Shown here piece by piece: positions 33,417 through 44,869 of a stretch of DNA of 64,000 nt. Made by a program: the position numbers and the translations under genes. The notes under the pieces are model-generated. The model was not told the DNA's origin, ran no database searches, and was given only the letters and a program-made list of their open reading frames with translations. Positions within the stretch are counted from its first letter, which is position 1. Every line of letters begins with the position of its first letter. The DNA comes from Prorocentrum cordatum (taxonomy: Eukaryota; Sar; Dinophyceae; Prorocentrales; Prorocentraceae), in assembly GCA_963575745.1 (NCBI GenBank), contig CAUYUJ010002748.1:10001-74000 (forward strand), written 5' to 3'.

Positions 33417-33665
33417 GGGCTGGTGTGCCGGTCTGGCGGATACGTAGCCGCCGTCGCCGCCCCGTCGCCGCCCGTCGTACGGGCCTGTGTGTCGGTCTGG
33501 CAGCTAAGTGGCCGACATCGCCGCCCCGTCGCCGCATCGTCGCCGCCCGACGTCTGGGCCAGTGTGCCGCTCCGGCGGGTATATTGCCGCCGTCGCCGCC
33601 CCATCGTCGCCTCGTCCCCGCCCGCTTTCTGGGCCAGCGTCGCAGTCTGGAGGACTTGTCGCCGC
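33417..33665 (+). repeat. ~75-bp minisatellite, 4 copies
   Basis: GGGC(C/T)(A/G)GTGTGCCG-type starts at 33417, 33481, 33556 and 33631, each followed by a CTGGCGG-like block and GCCGCCGTCGCCGCCCC. Confidence 0.85.
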
Positions 33666-33904
33666 TTCGATCTAGATTCTCCTTTCTAAAAAGAGAATAG
33701 ACTCTACCCCCCCCGGCGTTATCGCCCCCCCTGTCGGGTATGTAGATCACATATGCTTCTGACCACATGTCCATCCTAAATATGAAATCACAATGTCCCA
33801 GGCCAACCGAGTTCCCCCCCTAAGGTTCCCCTGTAAAAAACACTATGCGGTGATATGTTTTGTTCTAAGGTAACACTTTTTCGCGAATCCCTTGGAAAAA
33901 AGGC

Positions 33905-34345
33905 GAAGTGCACACGCGCGCGTCGTCGCGCGCGCATGCCGAAATCCTTCAAAAACCTTCGGTGCCGGAAGGATTTCGCAATCGAGTTTCCGAAAAACAT
34001 ACAAAACACAGGGTTTCGCAACACTGATGTGCTAAAAAAACTTACGCGCGAGCTCTTGCGAAATCTTAAGAAAAGCATTGGTTTTTCAAGATTTTCACAA
34101 CATGCTACCAAACGGGCGTCGCGCGCGCGAATGTCGAAATCTGTCGAACGCCCTTGCGCGTGTGCCGTCGCGAGAATCCTCTGCAAAAAATGGGACGAAG
34201 TGCAAACGCGCGCGTCGTCGCGCGCGGACGCCGAAATCCTTCAAAACCCATCGGTTTCGGAAGCATTTCAAAAACGCGCGTCCAAAAAACCTACAAAAAC
34301 ACAAGGTTTCGCAACACGGATTTTCAACAAAAGCGTGCGCGCGCG
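33905..34345 (+). repeat. 291-bp tandem duplication rich in CGCGCG
   Basis: CGAAGTGCACACGCGCGCG at 33905 is repeated as CGAAGTGCAAACGCGCGCG at 34196. Both are followed by GTCGTCGCGCGCG, CGAAATCCTTCAAAA and GGTTTCGCAACAC. Within each copy AAATCCTTC and GGAAGGATTTC are complementary, giving a local hairpin. Confidence 0.85.
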
Positions 34346-34349
34346 CTCT

Positions 34350-34820
34350 TGCGGCGTTGTCGTCGTCGTCGTCGTCGCCTACGTCGTCCTGTGTCTTTCC
34401 TCGTGTTCGTCGTCGTCGTCCTCTTTGGCGTCGTGGCCGTTTCGGTCGTCGTTGTCGCCGTGGTCGTCCTTCCTCCTCCTCCCTCGTCGTCGTCGTCGTC
34501 CGTCGTCGGCGTCTAGTCGTCGTCCCGCCTATTTCGTCGCCGTCGTCGTCGTCGTTGTCGTCGTCGTCTCGTCGTCGTCTTCCCTCCTCCCTCGTCGTTG
34601 TCGTCGTCGGCGTCGCCGTCCTTCCTCCTTCGTCGTTCGCGTCGTCGCCGTCCTCCCTCCTCCCTCGTTGTCGTCGTTGTCGTCGTTGTCGTCGTTGTCG
34701 CCGTCGTCGTCCTCCCTCCTCCCTCGTCGTCGTCTTCGTTGGCGACGTCGTCTTCGTCTTCGTCGTCGTCGTCGGCGTCGGCGTCGTCGTCTTCGTCGTC
34801 GACGTCGGCGTCGTCGTCAT

Positions 34821-34852
<32 letters not shown>

Positions 34853-34858
34853 GCCGTC
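34350..34858. repeat. (GTC)n tract, about 0.5 kb
   Basis: GTC/TCG triplets broken by CCTCCCTCCTCCCTCG words that themselves recur at 34475, 34580, 34650 and 34705. It reads as poly-Val, poly-Ser or poly-Arg by frame. Confidence 0.95.
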
Positions 34859-35029
34859 TTGCCTCTCCGGCCTTCTTGGGGCGCTCTTGACACGCCCCCG
34901 AGGGCTCCAAGACGACCCCGGAGACGATATCTGTGCTCGGTCCCGCATGGGTTTTGCAAACCAAGTTGCGGGTGGGTGGGTGGGATGATTGCGCGAGCAG
35001 TGGAGTTGACAAGTTCAAGTTCGGCAAGT

Positions 35030-35840
35030 GAATTGCACAACATAGATTGCATCACATAGATTGCACCCCAGAGATTGCACCACAGATATTGCTCCACGTA
35101 GACTGCACCACATAGATTGCACCACATGTGCTGCTCCATGTGTATGGCACAGCAGATACTCCACAACCTAGATTTCACCACATGGATTGCACAGCGTATA
35201 TTGCACATCGTAGACTGCACAACGTCTACTGCACCACCTATACCGCACAACATCGATTGCTCCAAATATTTTGTACCACATATAATATCGACTGCACCAC
35301 ATAGATTTCACATCCTGGATTTAACAACATAGAGTTCACCACCTGTACCGCACAACGTACATTGCGCCACGCATGTTAACCACATCGAATGCCAAGCATA
35401 TATGACACAACGTGGATTGCACATCATACATTGAACAACATAAGTTGCACCACTTAGACTGCACCAAATGGACTGCACCACTATGTTGCTCCACATAAAC
35501 TGCACAGCACGAATTGCACTACATAGATTGCATCTCCTATCTTGCACCACATAGATTGCACCAGAGGTTGCACCACAGATATTGCACCACGTAGACTGCA
35601 CCACATGGATCGCGCCACATGTGTTGTCCACGTGTATTGCACAGAATACACTCCACAACATAGATTGCACCACATGGTTTGTACAGCATATCTTGCACAA
35701 CGTAGATTGCACAGCGTATATCGCACCGCCTCTACCGGACAACACAGATTGCACCACATAGATTGCACCACATAGAGAGCAAAGCATAGTTTGCACCACA
35801 TAGATTACACATCATACACTACACAACATAGAATTGCTTC
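35030..35840 (+). repeat. 15-bp TTGCACCACATAGA tandem array with ~495-bp higher-order copy
   Basis: The word GATTGCACCACATA recurs about every 15 bp with many variants. A longer pattern at about 35071-35260 (TTGCACCACAGATATTGC onward) is repeated at about 35566-35755 in the same order of variants, so a segment of roughly 495 bp has been duplicated. Confidence 0.9.
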
Positions 35841-35844
35841 CGCC

Positions 35845-37265
35845 GCAAATAACGCACCCTTCCACAGACCTCCCGTAGCACACACACACACACACATACA
35901 CGCCAGCTGGCACTGCGAAATAACTCGCGTTGCCATCAAAACCGTGAGACACGGCCGGAGCGAGGAGGAAGGAGGACGAGGACGAGGCGGACAGTGAGTG
36001 GGCAGCGCGCTCGCCAAAAGCGGCCGCCACACTCAACGCTGCTTGAAACCAGGGACAGGGGCAGAAGCAAAAAGCCACAGGCGAAAGAGGGAGATGGGAG
36101 GATGACACTGGGCTGCAGCACCTTAGCGCGGCAATCTAAACGGTCGTAGCCGTACGCTGCGCACTGAAAGCGAAAAACTGCCAGTAGCCCCGGGCTCGGG
36201 CCAGGTGGGAAGACAAGGAAGAGGAGGACTACAGCAACCTCAGAAAGCAAACTCGCGCGTGCATAGGCCGGTCTGATTGGACGGCGCCCGCACCGATGCC
36301 CTCGCAAGCGCAAACGTTGGAGACACGGGCGGGAAGGAGAAGAGGAAGAACGGGGCACGGGGCGACGAGAGAGGGGCGAAACCTGCTGGGTGCAAACACT
36401 CGCCAACGACATGATTGCAACCTAAGCGGGAGAGAGCGGGCACGCGCTCTCCCGACAGCGCGCGCGGCAACCGCGACGGCCGGCAAGAGTGGCGAGCCTG
36501 GAGCGTACTGTATCCCGGGTCGGCCATCAGCGAGCGCAGAGGGGGCCACACGCTGCGCCCATGCACGCGGCGTGCGCACGCGGCACCAACTCGAAGGCGC
36601 GGGGGGAGGGAGACGGGCAGGAGGAGGAGGAGAGGCGGGGGGCAAGTGCGCGCTTTCGCCGAGCGCCCCCAGACAGGAGGGCCGCCGACGGCCTCCAGGC
36701 GTCGGGGCGCCAAGAGGGCGGCACCAACGATCCCACGGAGCAGCACGCTCGCATAGCGGCCTCCGAAACTCTGGCTGCTGCACTCGGGGGGGGGGGGGCA
36801 AGGAAGAGACCGGGAGAGGAGGCAGAAAGCCGGCCCGCCCCCGCAGGGCAAGCCGGCGCTCCGCCCCAGGAAAGCAAGAGCGGGAGGAAAGAGGCGAGAG
36901 GGGGGGCTCCATTCCCGTCCGCGGGGAGGGAAAGCGGCAACTGCACGCTCGCGCCGAGCATCCCGGCCTCGCGCTGCAGGCGCCCGCCGCGCCGCCCAAC
37001 GTCGTGCGGCAAGAACTCGTAGTGCCCAGAGTAGCCACTGTAGCCAAATCAGATCCTGAAGGCAAGTCCTGCTGGGAGGTCTGCAGGTGAGATAAGAAAT
37101 ACAAACTAACAGATGCCCCAACGAAGCCCCAGAAACCCAAAGGCAAATCCAAGCAGCGCAACCCTGACCAGCAAAACTCAGAAACCGAGGCCCGACCAAA
37201 CGATTGAGGGCCCACGCCGTCCTGTGGCTGCGCAACACTGCTGGGGTTTTGTGCTGCTGGTGAGC
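35845..37265. other. GC-rich unassigned region, open on both strands
   Basis: A plus frame (36296-37090, 264 codons) and two overlapping minus frames (36229-37215 and 36240-37346) are open at once. Translations are Gly/Arg- or Pro/Leu-rich without motifs. A short (CA)n tract is at 35878-35900. I cannot choose a coding strand and call no gene. Confidence 0.4.
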
Positions 37266-37269
37266 TGTC

Positions 37270-37920
37270 TTGCTGTCAGTGTCGTACTGCAGCAGCCCGT
37301 CGTGCCGTACAGAGACGTGTTGCTCCGCCGTGTTGTTCATCGTCATGCTCTCGGAGGCGTGATGCTGGCCTTTGTCGTGCTACGCGTAACTCTGCTGTCA
37401 GGGTCGCAGAAGCGGCACTCCGCCGTGGTACAGCGTACAGCGTCGACCTGCTGGAATCTGTCGTGCTGCACATCGTCGTACTGCAGCAGTCCGTCGTGTA
37501 GCTCAGTCGTGCCTGCTGGTATTTCTCGTGCTGTGCGCCTGCGGATGCTCGAAACAAGAGCGCTGCACTCCGTCATGCCGTCCACGGGAGGGCTACGATG
37601 CCGCCGTGTGGCTCTTCCACGTGCTATCGGCGGTTCAAAGTGGCATTGCTGGGGCCTGCCGCGCGTGGGTGGTGCGGGAGTCGGGGCAAGAGTTGGAGCC
37701 GGTCTCGTGCTGGATGTAAGGGTACGTCGGGGGGCTGGTCGCCTGCGGTGCAGTGCGTCGCTTGTGGTGCGGGGCCAGGCAGTGCTGGTCGGCGGGTCGG
37801 TCGGATCAGTGGTCAGTGGGTAGCGGGGCGGATGAGGGCCAGAGATGTGCTGCTGCTCCCCATTACGCTGCTGGCGCCAGGGCACTGCTGGATGTCACGG
37901 CCAAGTCGACGAGAATGGCG
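37270..37920. repeat. GTCGT/GCTGCAG-rich degenerate sequence
   Basis: The words CGTCGTACTGCAGCAG and CCGTCGTG recur near 37290 and 37465, and CTGCTGG words are frequent. This suggests an eroded minisatellite. No gene recognised. Confidence 0.45.
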
Positions 37921-37924
37921 CCAA

Positions 37925-38245
37925 CAAAGTGTTGCACAACGAGAATACACTACACAAAGAGACTGCACTACATGGATTGCACATCCTATATTACACAAGA
38001 TAGACTACACAACACATACTGCACCACCTACATAGCACCAATTATATTGCACCTCATGTCTTGCTCGGCATAGAGTGAGCCACATATATTACACCACATA
38101 GATTGCACCACATCGATTCCTCCACACGTACTGCATCATCAAAATTGTACAATATTGACTGCACCAAATAGATTGCAACACATAGGATCACCATCAAAGA
38201 CTGTACCAGACAGGTTGTTCCACATAGGTGGCACTACGTATATAG
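37925..38245 (+). repeat. Second 15-bp TTGCACCACATAGA array
   Basis: Same word family as 35030-35840, more diverged, in the same orientation and about 2.1 kb away. It may be the distal part of one array split by insertion of 35.84-37.92 kb. Confidence 0.85.
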
Positions 38246-38249
38246 CTAG

Positions 38250-38670
38250 AAACACACCGTTAGGGGTCCACGCTGGCTAACATAGAGAATGAAAAACCAG
38301 AGCAAATCGAGACAGCCAAGATACCACGCGCACCCGTGTGGCTGAAGCTTCCCTTCACGGTTATCTGAACGTGCGTACGTCATTACAACAGGTAGCTGCG
38401 GACTAGCACGCGGCGGGGCCCACGGCTGCAATCTGAGCACGCTTGAACGTTAAATACTTTCATGCCAAGAACGTCCACGTGCAGAAACCAAACATATGCC
38501 ACCTACGAGTCTCATGTGGGTACCCATGTGCGGCGTTTCACCTTCACATGGCAAAGCAAACTACGTCCTCGTTCGCTATGGTGGCGTTTCCGGCACATGA
38601 CTGTGGGCTGGCGGAAACCGTAATCCAAACGTATCCAGGTGTCGTCGACAAGGATCCACCGCCAACCCAA
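38250..38670. other. Unassigned unique sequence
   Basis: No gene, RNA or repeat recognised. Confidence 0.4.
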
Positions 38671-38675
38671 CGTTG

Positions 38676-39421
38676 AATCCCACCAAACCTTCATGGCGCA
38701 GGTGGTTTAGCAAATTAGTGGATCAAACCTCGTTCTTCCCTTTCGGGGAGAGGTCTACACCTACCGCCCACGATGGCCCCAAGAGGGCGCCACATAGCCC
38801 AAAGATAGCCACCAGGTTCGCACACTCTAGCCCAAGATGGATCAACAAAACGTCGAACATGCCCCCTAGAAGCCTCAAGACAGCCTCAAAACTGCTCCGT
38901 TTGGCCACGGAGCTTCCCAAGGACCTCCACGAGACGCCAAAAACTGTCCGAAACGTAGGGCAGTTCATGAGGCGTGTCTTCTCGCCGTTCCCGACGGACC
39001 ATTGAGGCCTCACGATGGCACCAACATAGCCCTGGAGGGCCTCGAACGGGGCCCGAGAGCGCCCCACGGTGCCCCAGAAGCACGCCAGGAGGGCGCCAAG
39101 AGGCAGCGGCGCGGCTACAATGTCACCGAGGCCCCCAAAACTGCCCCGAGAGCGAACACCTTCTGAGGGAGCCCCCGAAAGGGCCCCAGGAGGGCCCCAA
39201 GAAACTCTCAAGGACATCTAAAATGGCAAGGTGGCCCAGGCAAGCTGCCAACAGGCTCCCACGTCAAGAGATCCGCGGAGGCACTCGTGGCTGACTGCTG
39301 GAAGATATTTCCCGATGTCCAGTTTGACGCATGTGACCCTCACCATTCCACAACGTGTTCCCATACTTCCCTGCTAAATGCAACTCGCGCGTGCACCGTT
39401 GCTGGATGGACTGGTGGGGAT
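38676..39421 (+). mobile_element. TIR element C, about 0.75 kb
   Basis: The left end AATCCCACCAAACC is at 38676, and the subterminal CTTCCCTTTCGGGGAG matches elements A and B. The interior is diverged CCCAAGA-type sequence. The right end GCTGGATGGACTGGTGGGGAT closes at 39421 and is followed by a T-run, as in element A. Both termini carry matching-type changes relative to A and B, so this is a more diverged subfamily. No coding sequence. Confidence 0.65.
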
Positions 39422-40555
39422 TTTTTTTTGGGGTCGCGGCCGCGGGCGAAAGCGCACACAGCGAGTCGCAAGTCCGGGGCGCGGGCCTACAAAGAGGCAA
39501 CTGCAAACTAGAGCCGACAACCTAAACTGCCTAAGCTGGCTAAGCGGCACCTCACGTGAGCTGCAAGCTGTACTGAGTGTGGATGCCGAGGCCAGGAGCT
39601 GACAGCGCCCACACAGCGTCCGACTGGTGGGGATACTTTTTTGGTCAGCGGCCCCGAGACTAAGGTCAGGGAGCAAAGGCGACGTCTGGGCCACGGGCGA
39701 GGCTAATTTGCAGAACAGTGCGCTGCCAGCCAAAGTCGGCGGACAGACTGCTCGCACCTGCACGCGCACTGAAAAAAATGACCAGAATTCGATAGGCAAA
39801 CTCACGGAGGCGCGGAAGCCCTTACCATAGTGGGCAGGCCGCTGTGCCTGGCGAAGATGAGAATGCCCCCAAGTGAGTCGCCGATGTGGCGCCAGACTTC
39901 AGCGGCCGACCTGCACAAGCCGAGCGGCTGAGCGGTCGAGACCAGAAAACAGCGCGCGACAGCTGGAAGGGGCCGAAGGCTGCACAGGCGTTGTAGGCTG
40001 AACCACTCAGCGCCCAGTCCTCAGTGATCCGCACCACAGTGTCGGGGGGGGAGCCGAGCGACTGTGACCCGCAGCGCGACTGCACGGTGCCGCCACATGG
40101 AGAGAGGGGCCCCGCTGGCGTGGTGAGCATCGCCGACGGATGAAGAGAAAAGGTGGGGGGCGGCACGTGTGGTGGTGGTGTCGACTGCGCTGCCTGCCCG
40201 CGAGTTGCCTGGGGGAGCTCGCTGCCGTGGGCGCTGAGGCGGCCAGCCACAATCAGACCGCCGCATTGCACTTCCCCTGGGCCCTAGCGTCAACACACAC
40301 CACGAGCCCCTCCTGGGCCGTGGTAACCGTCGCTGAGGGTGCTGAGCAGAACCACGAGCAGCACGGACCACGGCCGGGACAGGGAGGGGGGGCAGCAGCA
40401 CCGACGCAAGTGCAGCGTCAGGCCGGCCCCGGGGCCAAGGGCGGGGGACACCCACCGGGCCCGGGAGGGGAGAGGCGAGGGGACGCAACGCCTCACCCCT
40501 CGGTCAGGCTCCCTGCCGCCGCGGGCCAGGGGCCGTGGTCCTCCTCTTGGGTCGC
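39422..40555. other. Unassigned sequence after element C
   Basis: The first ~200 bp resemble the sequence after element A and end in a second TIR-like CGACTGGTGGGGATAC at 39621-39636. Minus frames at 39822-40271 and 40021-40488 are open, without recognisable domains. Confidence 0.4.
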
Positions 40556-40559
40556 CCTG

Positions 40560-40800
40560 GGGGTCGAAGCTGATCGCCGCTAGAACTTGCATTAACCAAC
40601 TGGGGGGTCGCAGCTGATCGCCGCTAGGACTTCTTTTACACTTCGCGGGGGTCGCAGCTGATCGCCGCTGCGGTCTCTATTGAAGGCGTGCGAACGAGTG
40701 AAGGCCCACCGGGACCACAGCCAACGCAGAGGATGTGAGCCTGCAGAGAGGTGCGTCCCTGAAGGTGGGTCCTCGGGGGTCGCAGCTGATCGCCGCTGGA
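40560..40800 (+). repeat. 22-bp motif in four copies
   Basis: The motif GGGGTCGCAGCTGATCGCCG plus CT occurs at about 40561 (one change), 40604, 40648 and 40777. The last three are identical over 22 bp although spacing (43, 44, 129 bp) and surroundings differ. It includes the CAGCTG palindrome. Conservation of the word but not its spacing suggests a binding site or a short insertion target rather than a plain tandem repeat. Confidence 0.8.
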
Positions 40801-40804
40801 GCCG

Positions 40805-41205
40805 ATGTTGCCAAAACTGTGGCCTGAAACACAAGCCGATACGCTGGCGCACTGGGGGGGATGCTTCCGCCGTCGCCCCCCCCTCACCGATGGATGGATG
40901 GCTGTCGCCGTTGGACAGCAAAGTGGGTGTTCCCGGGACCTGTCAGTCCAGCGGGCTGGTCCCCTGTCAAACAGGGGGGTGAAATGTCAGGGATGGGTCC
41001 ACATACCCAGCGCGGGCTGTCTAGCTATGCTGCGCCTTGGGTGAGATATGGGGCGACCTCCGCCCCAGCGGATATTGCCCCAAGGCATTACGGCCAAAGC
41101 CGGGCGCTGCGAGGTGAAACAGGCCCCGAAGGGGGGCAGCAGGGGGTGGGAGGGACGGAGCACGTTGGCCAGGAGTGCCGGGGGTGCTGTGACGGGTTGG
41201 CCCGG
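40805..41205. other. Unassigned sequence
   Basis: About 400 bp downstream (minus-strand sense) of the decayed coding region. No feature recognised; it may hold that gene's 3' end. Confidence 0.35.
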
Positions 41206-41210
41206 CACTG

Positions 41211-41828
41211 TTAGCCCTGGGCGTAAGAGTCCTCCCTTGCCGACCATCGGGCCCGCTTGTCCGTGTACCGGTCATCCCCCCTGGGGTAGTACCGCTTGCC
41301 CTTTCCTTCCCAGTCCGTGTCCGTCCACGGGGCTTTCTGCCGGCCCCAGGAGCTCCATTCCTGCCAGTCCTGCCGCTGGCCGGGGGTGGCTGAGCCGATG
41401 GCGCCTGCCCGTCGGTCATGCGCGGCTGCAGCGGTGGCTGTTCTGCCCTCTGCTGTCCATGGGGCGGGTCTGCTGTTGCTGTCGTAATCGCGTTGAGCGT
41501 GCGCACGGGAGTCGCGGTGCATGACCTTCATGTGCTTGTCCTTGACAGCTGCCCAGTTGACGTTGAGCCCTAGCTCGCTGCCCATCGCATAGGCGTCGTG
41601 CCCTGCGTCACTCCACGCCTCGAGGAATTCGTTGCACGATTGGACTGCGTTGAGTTTGGGGTTGTGCTTTTGGCTTCCGCTGAGCTCCTGTCTCAGGGCA
41701 GCCCTCTTCACCCACGCGGCCCATATTCCATTGAACGCTCCTCCCAGCATCTTTTGCACGCGTATTATCTTATCATGCACTGGTTCCTTCCTCTCAACGT
41801 CTGCAGCTGCTACGGAACACATGTACAT
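41211..41828 (-). pseudogene. C-terminal open segment of the decayed region (205 codons)
   Basis: It is in the same frame as the 553-codon segment. It starts DVERKEPVHDKIIRVQKMLG, includes FNGIWAAWVKRAALRQELSG, then becomes rich in Arg/Ser/Trp/Gly, ending GDDRYTDKRARWSAREDSY before a stop. The basic aromatic tail could bind nucleic acid, which is inference only. Confidence 0.5.
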
Positions 41829-42098
41829 GGGATGCCTCCCATGGGATCGTTCGGGTCTCCGCGGGGCGGCTGTGTGATCCTCATGTCCCTCCGGGGAGCT
41901 TCGTAGATCTCCACTCGCGCGGGGTTGCCTCTTGGATATTTGGTGGCACGACCTTCTCCGTCCTTGGTGTCTTCCGACGCGGGCCGGTGGCGGCCCTCGC
42001 CCCCGGCCGCGCGGCTGGGGATGCGGTCGCCCCTGGCATCCGTGATGCTCCAGGTTGAGCTGCTTGCTCTTTGTGGGCTGTCTCTCGCCCTCCTAACT

Positions 42099-43760
42099 TC
42101 ACGGATGGCGCCCCGATCGACGATCCGATCGAACGGGGCCCAGGCACCGGGCCTGGTGGGCGGGTCCTAAGACGTTGAGGGGGTCGGAGGAGTCCTCCTC
42201 CTCTCCTTCGTCTGCCACAGGAGTTGGGCTGACCGCCACGCTCGTGTCTTTGGCTGTGTCTGCCTCGCTTTTCTTGTCTTCCTCCCAGTCGACCCCTTCC
42301 GGTTCGCCTTCGGTTCTGCCCGCCTGGTGGGGGGGGGCTTCCCCTTCCGTCGGAGGACCGCCACCCCCGTCGGCTCCTGTAGCGCGGGGGTTTGCTCTGG
42401 GAGCGTAGTCAGCAGTGGCCTCCCGCTCAAGTCCGTGGATGTCTGTTGGGGGGGTGTCTGCGGCTTCGCCTGCTCTGTTCAGCCAGGTTGCTGCTGGGGG
42501 TTCGGCTGCCGCTGCGGAACCTGTGTCTGCCTCGCGGGGGTTTCGGTGGGCCAGCACGCCGATGGTTCCGTAGGCAAGGGCAGCGCGGTCCATCCCCATG
42601 AAGTATGTCAACAGTGTGCTCATCCGCTGGCGAAGGGGACACTGCCCTCTCTGTTCGGCTAGGTTGGCAGCGTAACTGCACCACATGGCCTCGCACCTCT
42701 CATTGGACTTTGTCAGGTGGTAAACCACTCGTGCCGCCGCGGCCCGTTGCCCGTCCCATCGGATGTTGGGGGGGTGGCAGTTGCTCGGGATCGTTTCCCC
42801 GTAGATTTTGTCCAGGAACGGGCGTGGACGCGCAGGCGGCCACGATCCTTCATCGGTCTTATCACCAGCAATCCCCTCACCGTGCTGCAGCACGAACTCA
42901 GCCCATCGCTTGTAGACGGAGTGGTTCCACTCGAGCAGGTACTTCACCAAGGAGCGCATGGGGCCGTCGGATTCCACCCCGGTGAGCCTGGAGGCGGAGT
43001 GGGTCGGCAGAACGGGGCCCTCTGGCGGGGAGATGTCGGGGAACAGGGATTTAATTTCCCTTGCAGCCTTCCCTGGCTCGTTGCTCCCCCCTACTGCGCT
43101 GTCGTGTTCCTCGCCGTCGGGGGTGGGCTCGTCGCCAGTGGCTGGCTGCCTTGAGCACGTGTCCTCGGCAGCTGCATTGACGCTAGCCGGGGAAAGGTGA
43201 ACGCTGATGTCGTGGCATTCCGCCTGCACTTCTGTTGCCGCTGCCCGCTTGGCTGGTGCCGTAGGGCATAAACTGGAGGAGTGCTGGTCCAGGATGCGGT
43301 CGAGCGTGCCGGGTGCCACGTTCCAAATGTGAATGAGGCGCCGTCTGCAGGCCCACCCTGCGTTCCACTGCTGCTGGGTCCAGAGCGTAGGCATGATGTC
43401 CCTTGGCGGTAGCCCTGTCTCGGCGCTACACGGCGCCCCTGGCTCCGGGCCCCACATCAAGCAGCCAAGGGCAGGGCTGGTTACCGACCACTCGAGCAGG
43501 GGCGATCCTGCCGGGCAGGTGTCGCACTTGGCGGAGTAGGTGTTCGAGCGGTGCGAGTCGGGCCCGAATCTTCCGTCGGACAGCTTGTGAGCTGGCAGGG
43601 CGGTGCCGACCGACTGCGGCCTGTAGACAGGGGGGGTGCTCATGACAAGGTCCCGCAGGCTGGTGGGGGCCTGCGCTGCGTCAGACCGGCCATATCCAAT
43701 TGGGAGTAACTCCAGGAACGGGAGAGTGCGAGATCTCTTCTTGTAGCGCGCCTCGTCCAA
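42099..43760 (-). pseudogene. Longest open segment of the decayed region (553 codons)
   Basis: This uninterrupted segment has balanced composition, for example EWNHSVYKRWAEFVLQHGEG and ARVVYHLTKSNERCEAMWCS, followed by an acidic Pro/Ala/Glu-rich tail. Coding sense is supported by the frame continuing upstream past single stop codons into KKSLQQRL and AYKRTLDEARYKKRSR. No signal peptide, transmembrane segment or known motif is visible. It is better read as part of a longer ancestral frame than as a gene starting at its first Met. Confidence 0.5.
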
Positions 43761-44869
43761 TGTGCGCTTGTACGCCTATAGGCGTTGCTGAAGTGACTTC
43801 TTGTTGCCGCAGTCGTGTGCGGCTAGGGGGACCTCGATGCCCCTCCCTTCCAATTACTTGACCCAGCACTGTTCGCATTGCCACTTGCAGTTTTTGCCCT
43901 GCATGTACGCCTGGGAGCGATTGTGTGCCGGGAGTTCCCTTGTGTCGTCATCCTCCCAGGTACCGGCTGTACCTTTGATCCCTGTGTTTGTGCAGTCGCC
44001 CCCGTCGCAGTCGAAGCTGCCGCCCTCCTGCTCGACGCGGAACCTGTCGTCGCCTACCCTTGGTGGGGTGAGTGCTGTTCCGGGGGCCGGGGATGCGGGG
44101 GAGTCTTCGTCGGACGCCTGTTGGACATGGCGATTCCTCCGCCGATGTATTCCAATGCTGCCATTGAGTCTGGGCAACCGAGCCATCCCCGGACCCGTTG
44201 AGCTCCTTGTGGAGAGTGCAGATGGAGCGCTTCCTCTTGCCCAGGGACTTGACCACGGCTGGTTTGACTGTCTCCTCCAGGACCCTCATGGGGGCCTCCA
44301 GTGTGAACTTGCTCTTCAGCATTCCAGCCCAGGTAGTTGGGCACCCGTGATTGGTTACTACCTGGTGGTGGTGGGCATACGTGGCGAGCGTGCTGATGTG
44401 CTTGATAGTATCCTCCAGCTTCCCGTGCAGGGATCATAGATCACTCAGCTGGAAGCCCCAGGCACCCACGAACTTGGTTCTGTACTCCTGGTGGACGCTC
44501 TGCCAGGGGAAGCAGATACCCATGGCTGCTTCGATGATGTCCCCGGTGGCCTCTGGATGCGGGAAGGGCCAAAGCGTCGCTCGGGGCTCGCGTAGTTGGA
44601 GCATCATAACCACGAGGAGGACCCCGAGCGTGGGGGTGTCCAGGGGGTGACCATCGCTGCTGAGAAGGGATCGCCTTAGCTCCGAGTTGGCTTGTCCTGG
44701 GCGAAGCAGGGACTTCAGGTGCTGCATCCCTGGGCGCGCGCGGTGTCGCCTGCATCTCCCAGTCTCTTGGCTCCATGCCTCTGGGAGCTGTTGTAGAACG
44801 TCAGGGGGGTGCAACGGCTGGCGCCCATCGGGCGGTGGCTGACGCCCTTCATAAGAAACGCGAGTCTAC

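Larger units (their letters stand above)
41211..44814 (-). pseudogene. Decayed multi-kilobase coding region of unknown identity
   Basis: Coding-like sequence runs on the minus strand for 3.6 kb. From 44814 to about 44190 it is in one frame, with a stop near 44434. It then shifts and stays largely in a second frame to 41211. In that frame stops occur near 43854 (TAA), 43776 (TAG) and 42099-42093 (TGA, TAG), several of which single transitions from Gln or Arg codons would explain. Pieces in other frames near 41.85-42.15 kb (KVVPPNIQEATPREWRSTKL, VEIYEAPRRDMRITQPPRGD) suggest further frameshifts. No domain is recognised. A Cys cluster CKWQCEQC near 43880 and CDTCPAG further on hint at zinc binding. 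A decayed mobile-element protein is possible but unproven. Confidence 0.6.

Noticed and set aside
36229-37346. 328- and 368-codon minus-strand genes, or a 264-codon plus-strand gene
   Set aside because: Mutually overlapping frames of biased composition; no criterion favours either strand.
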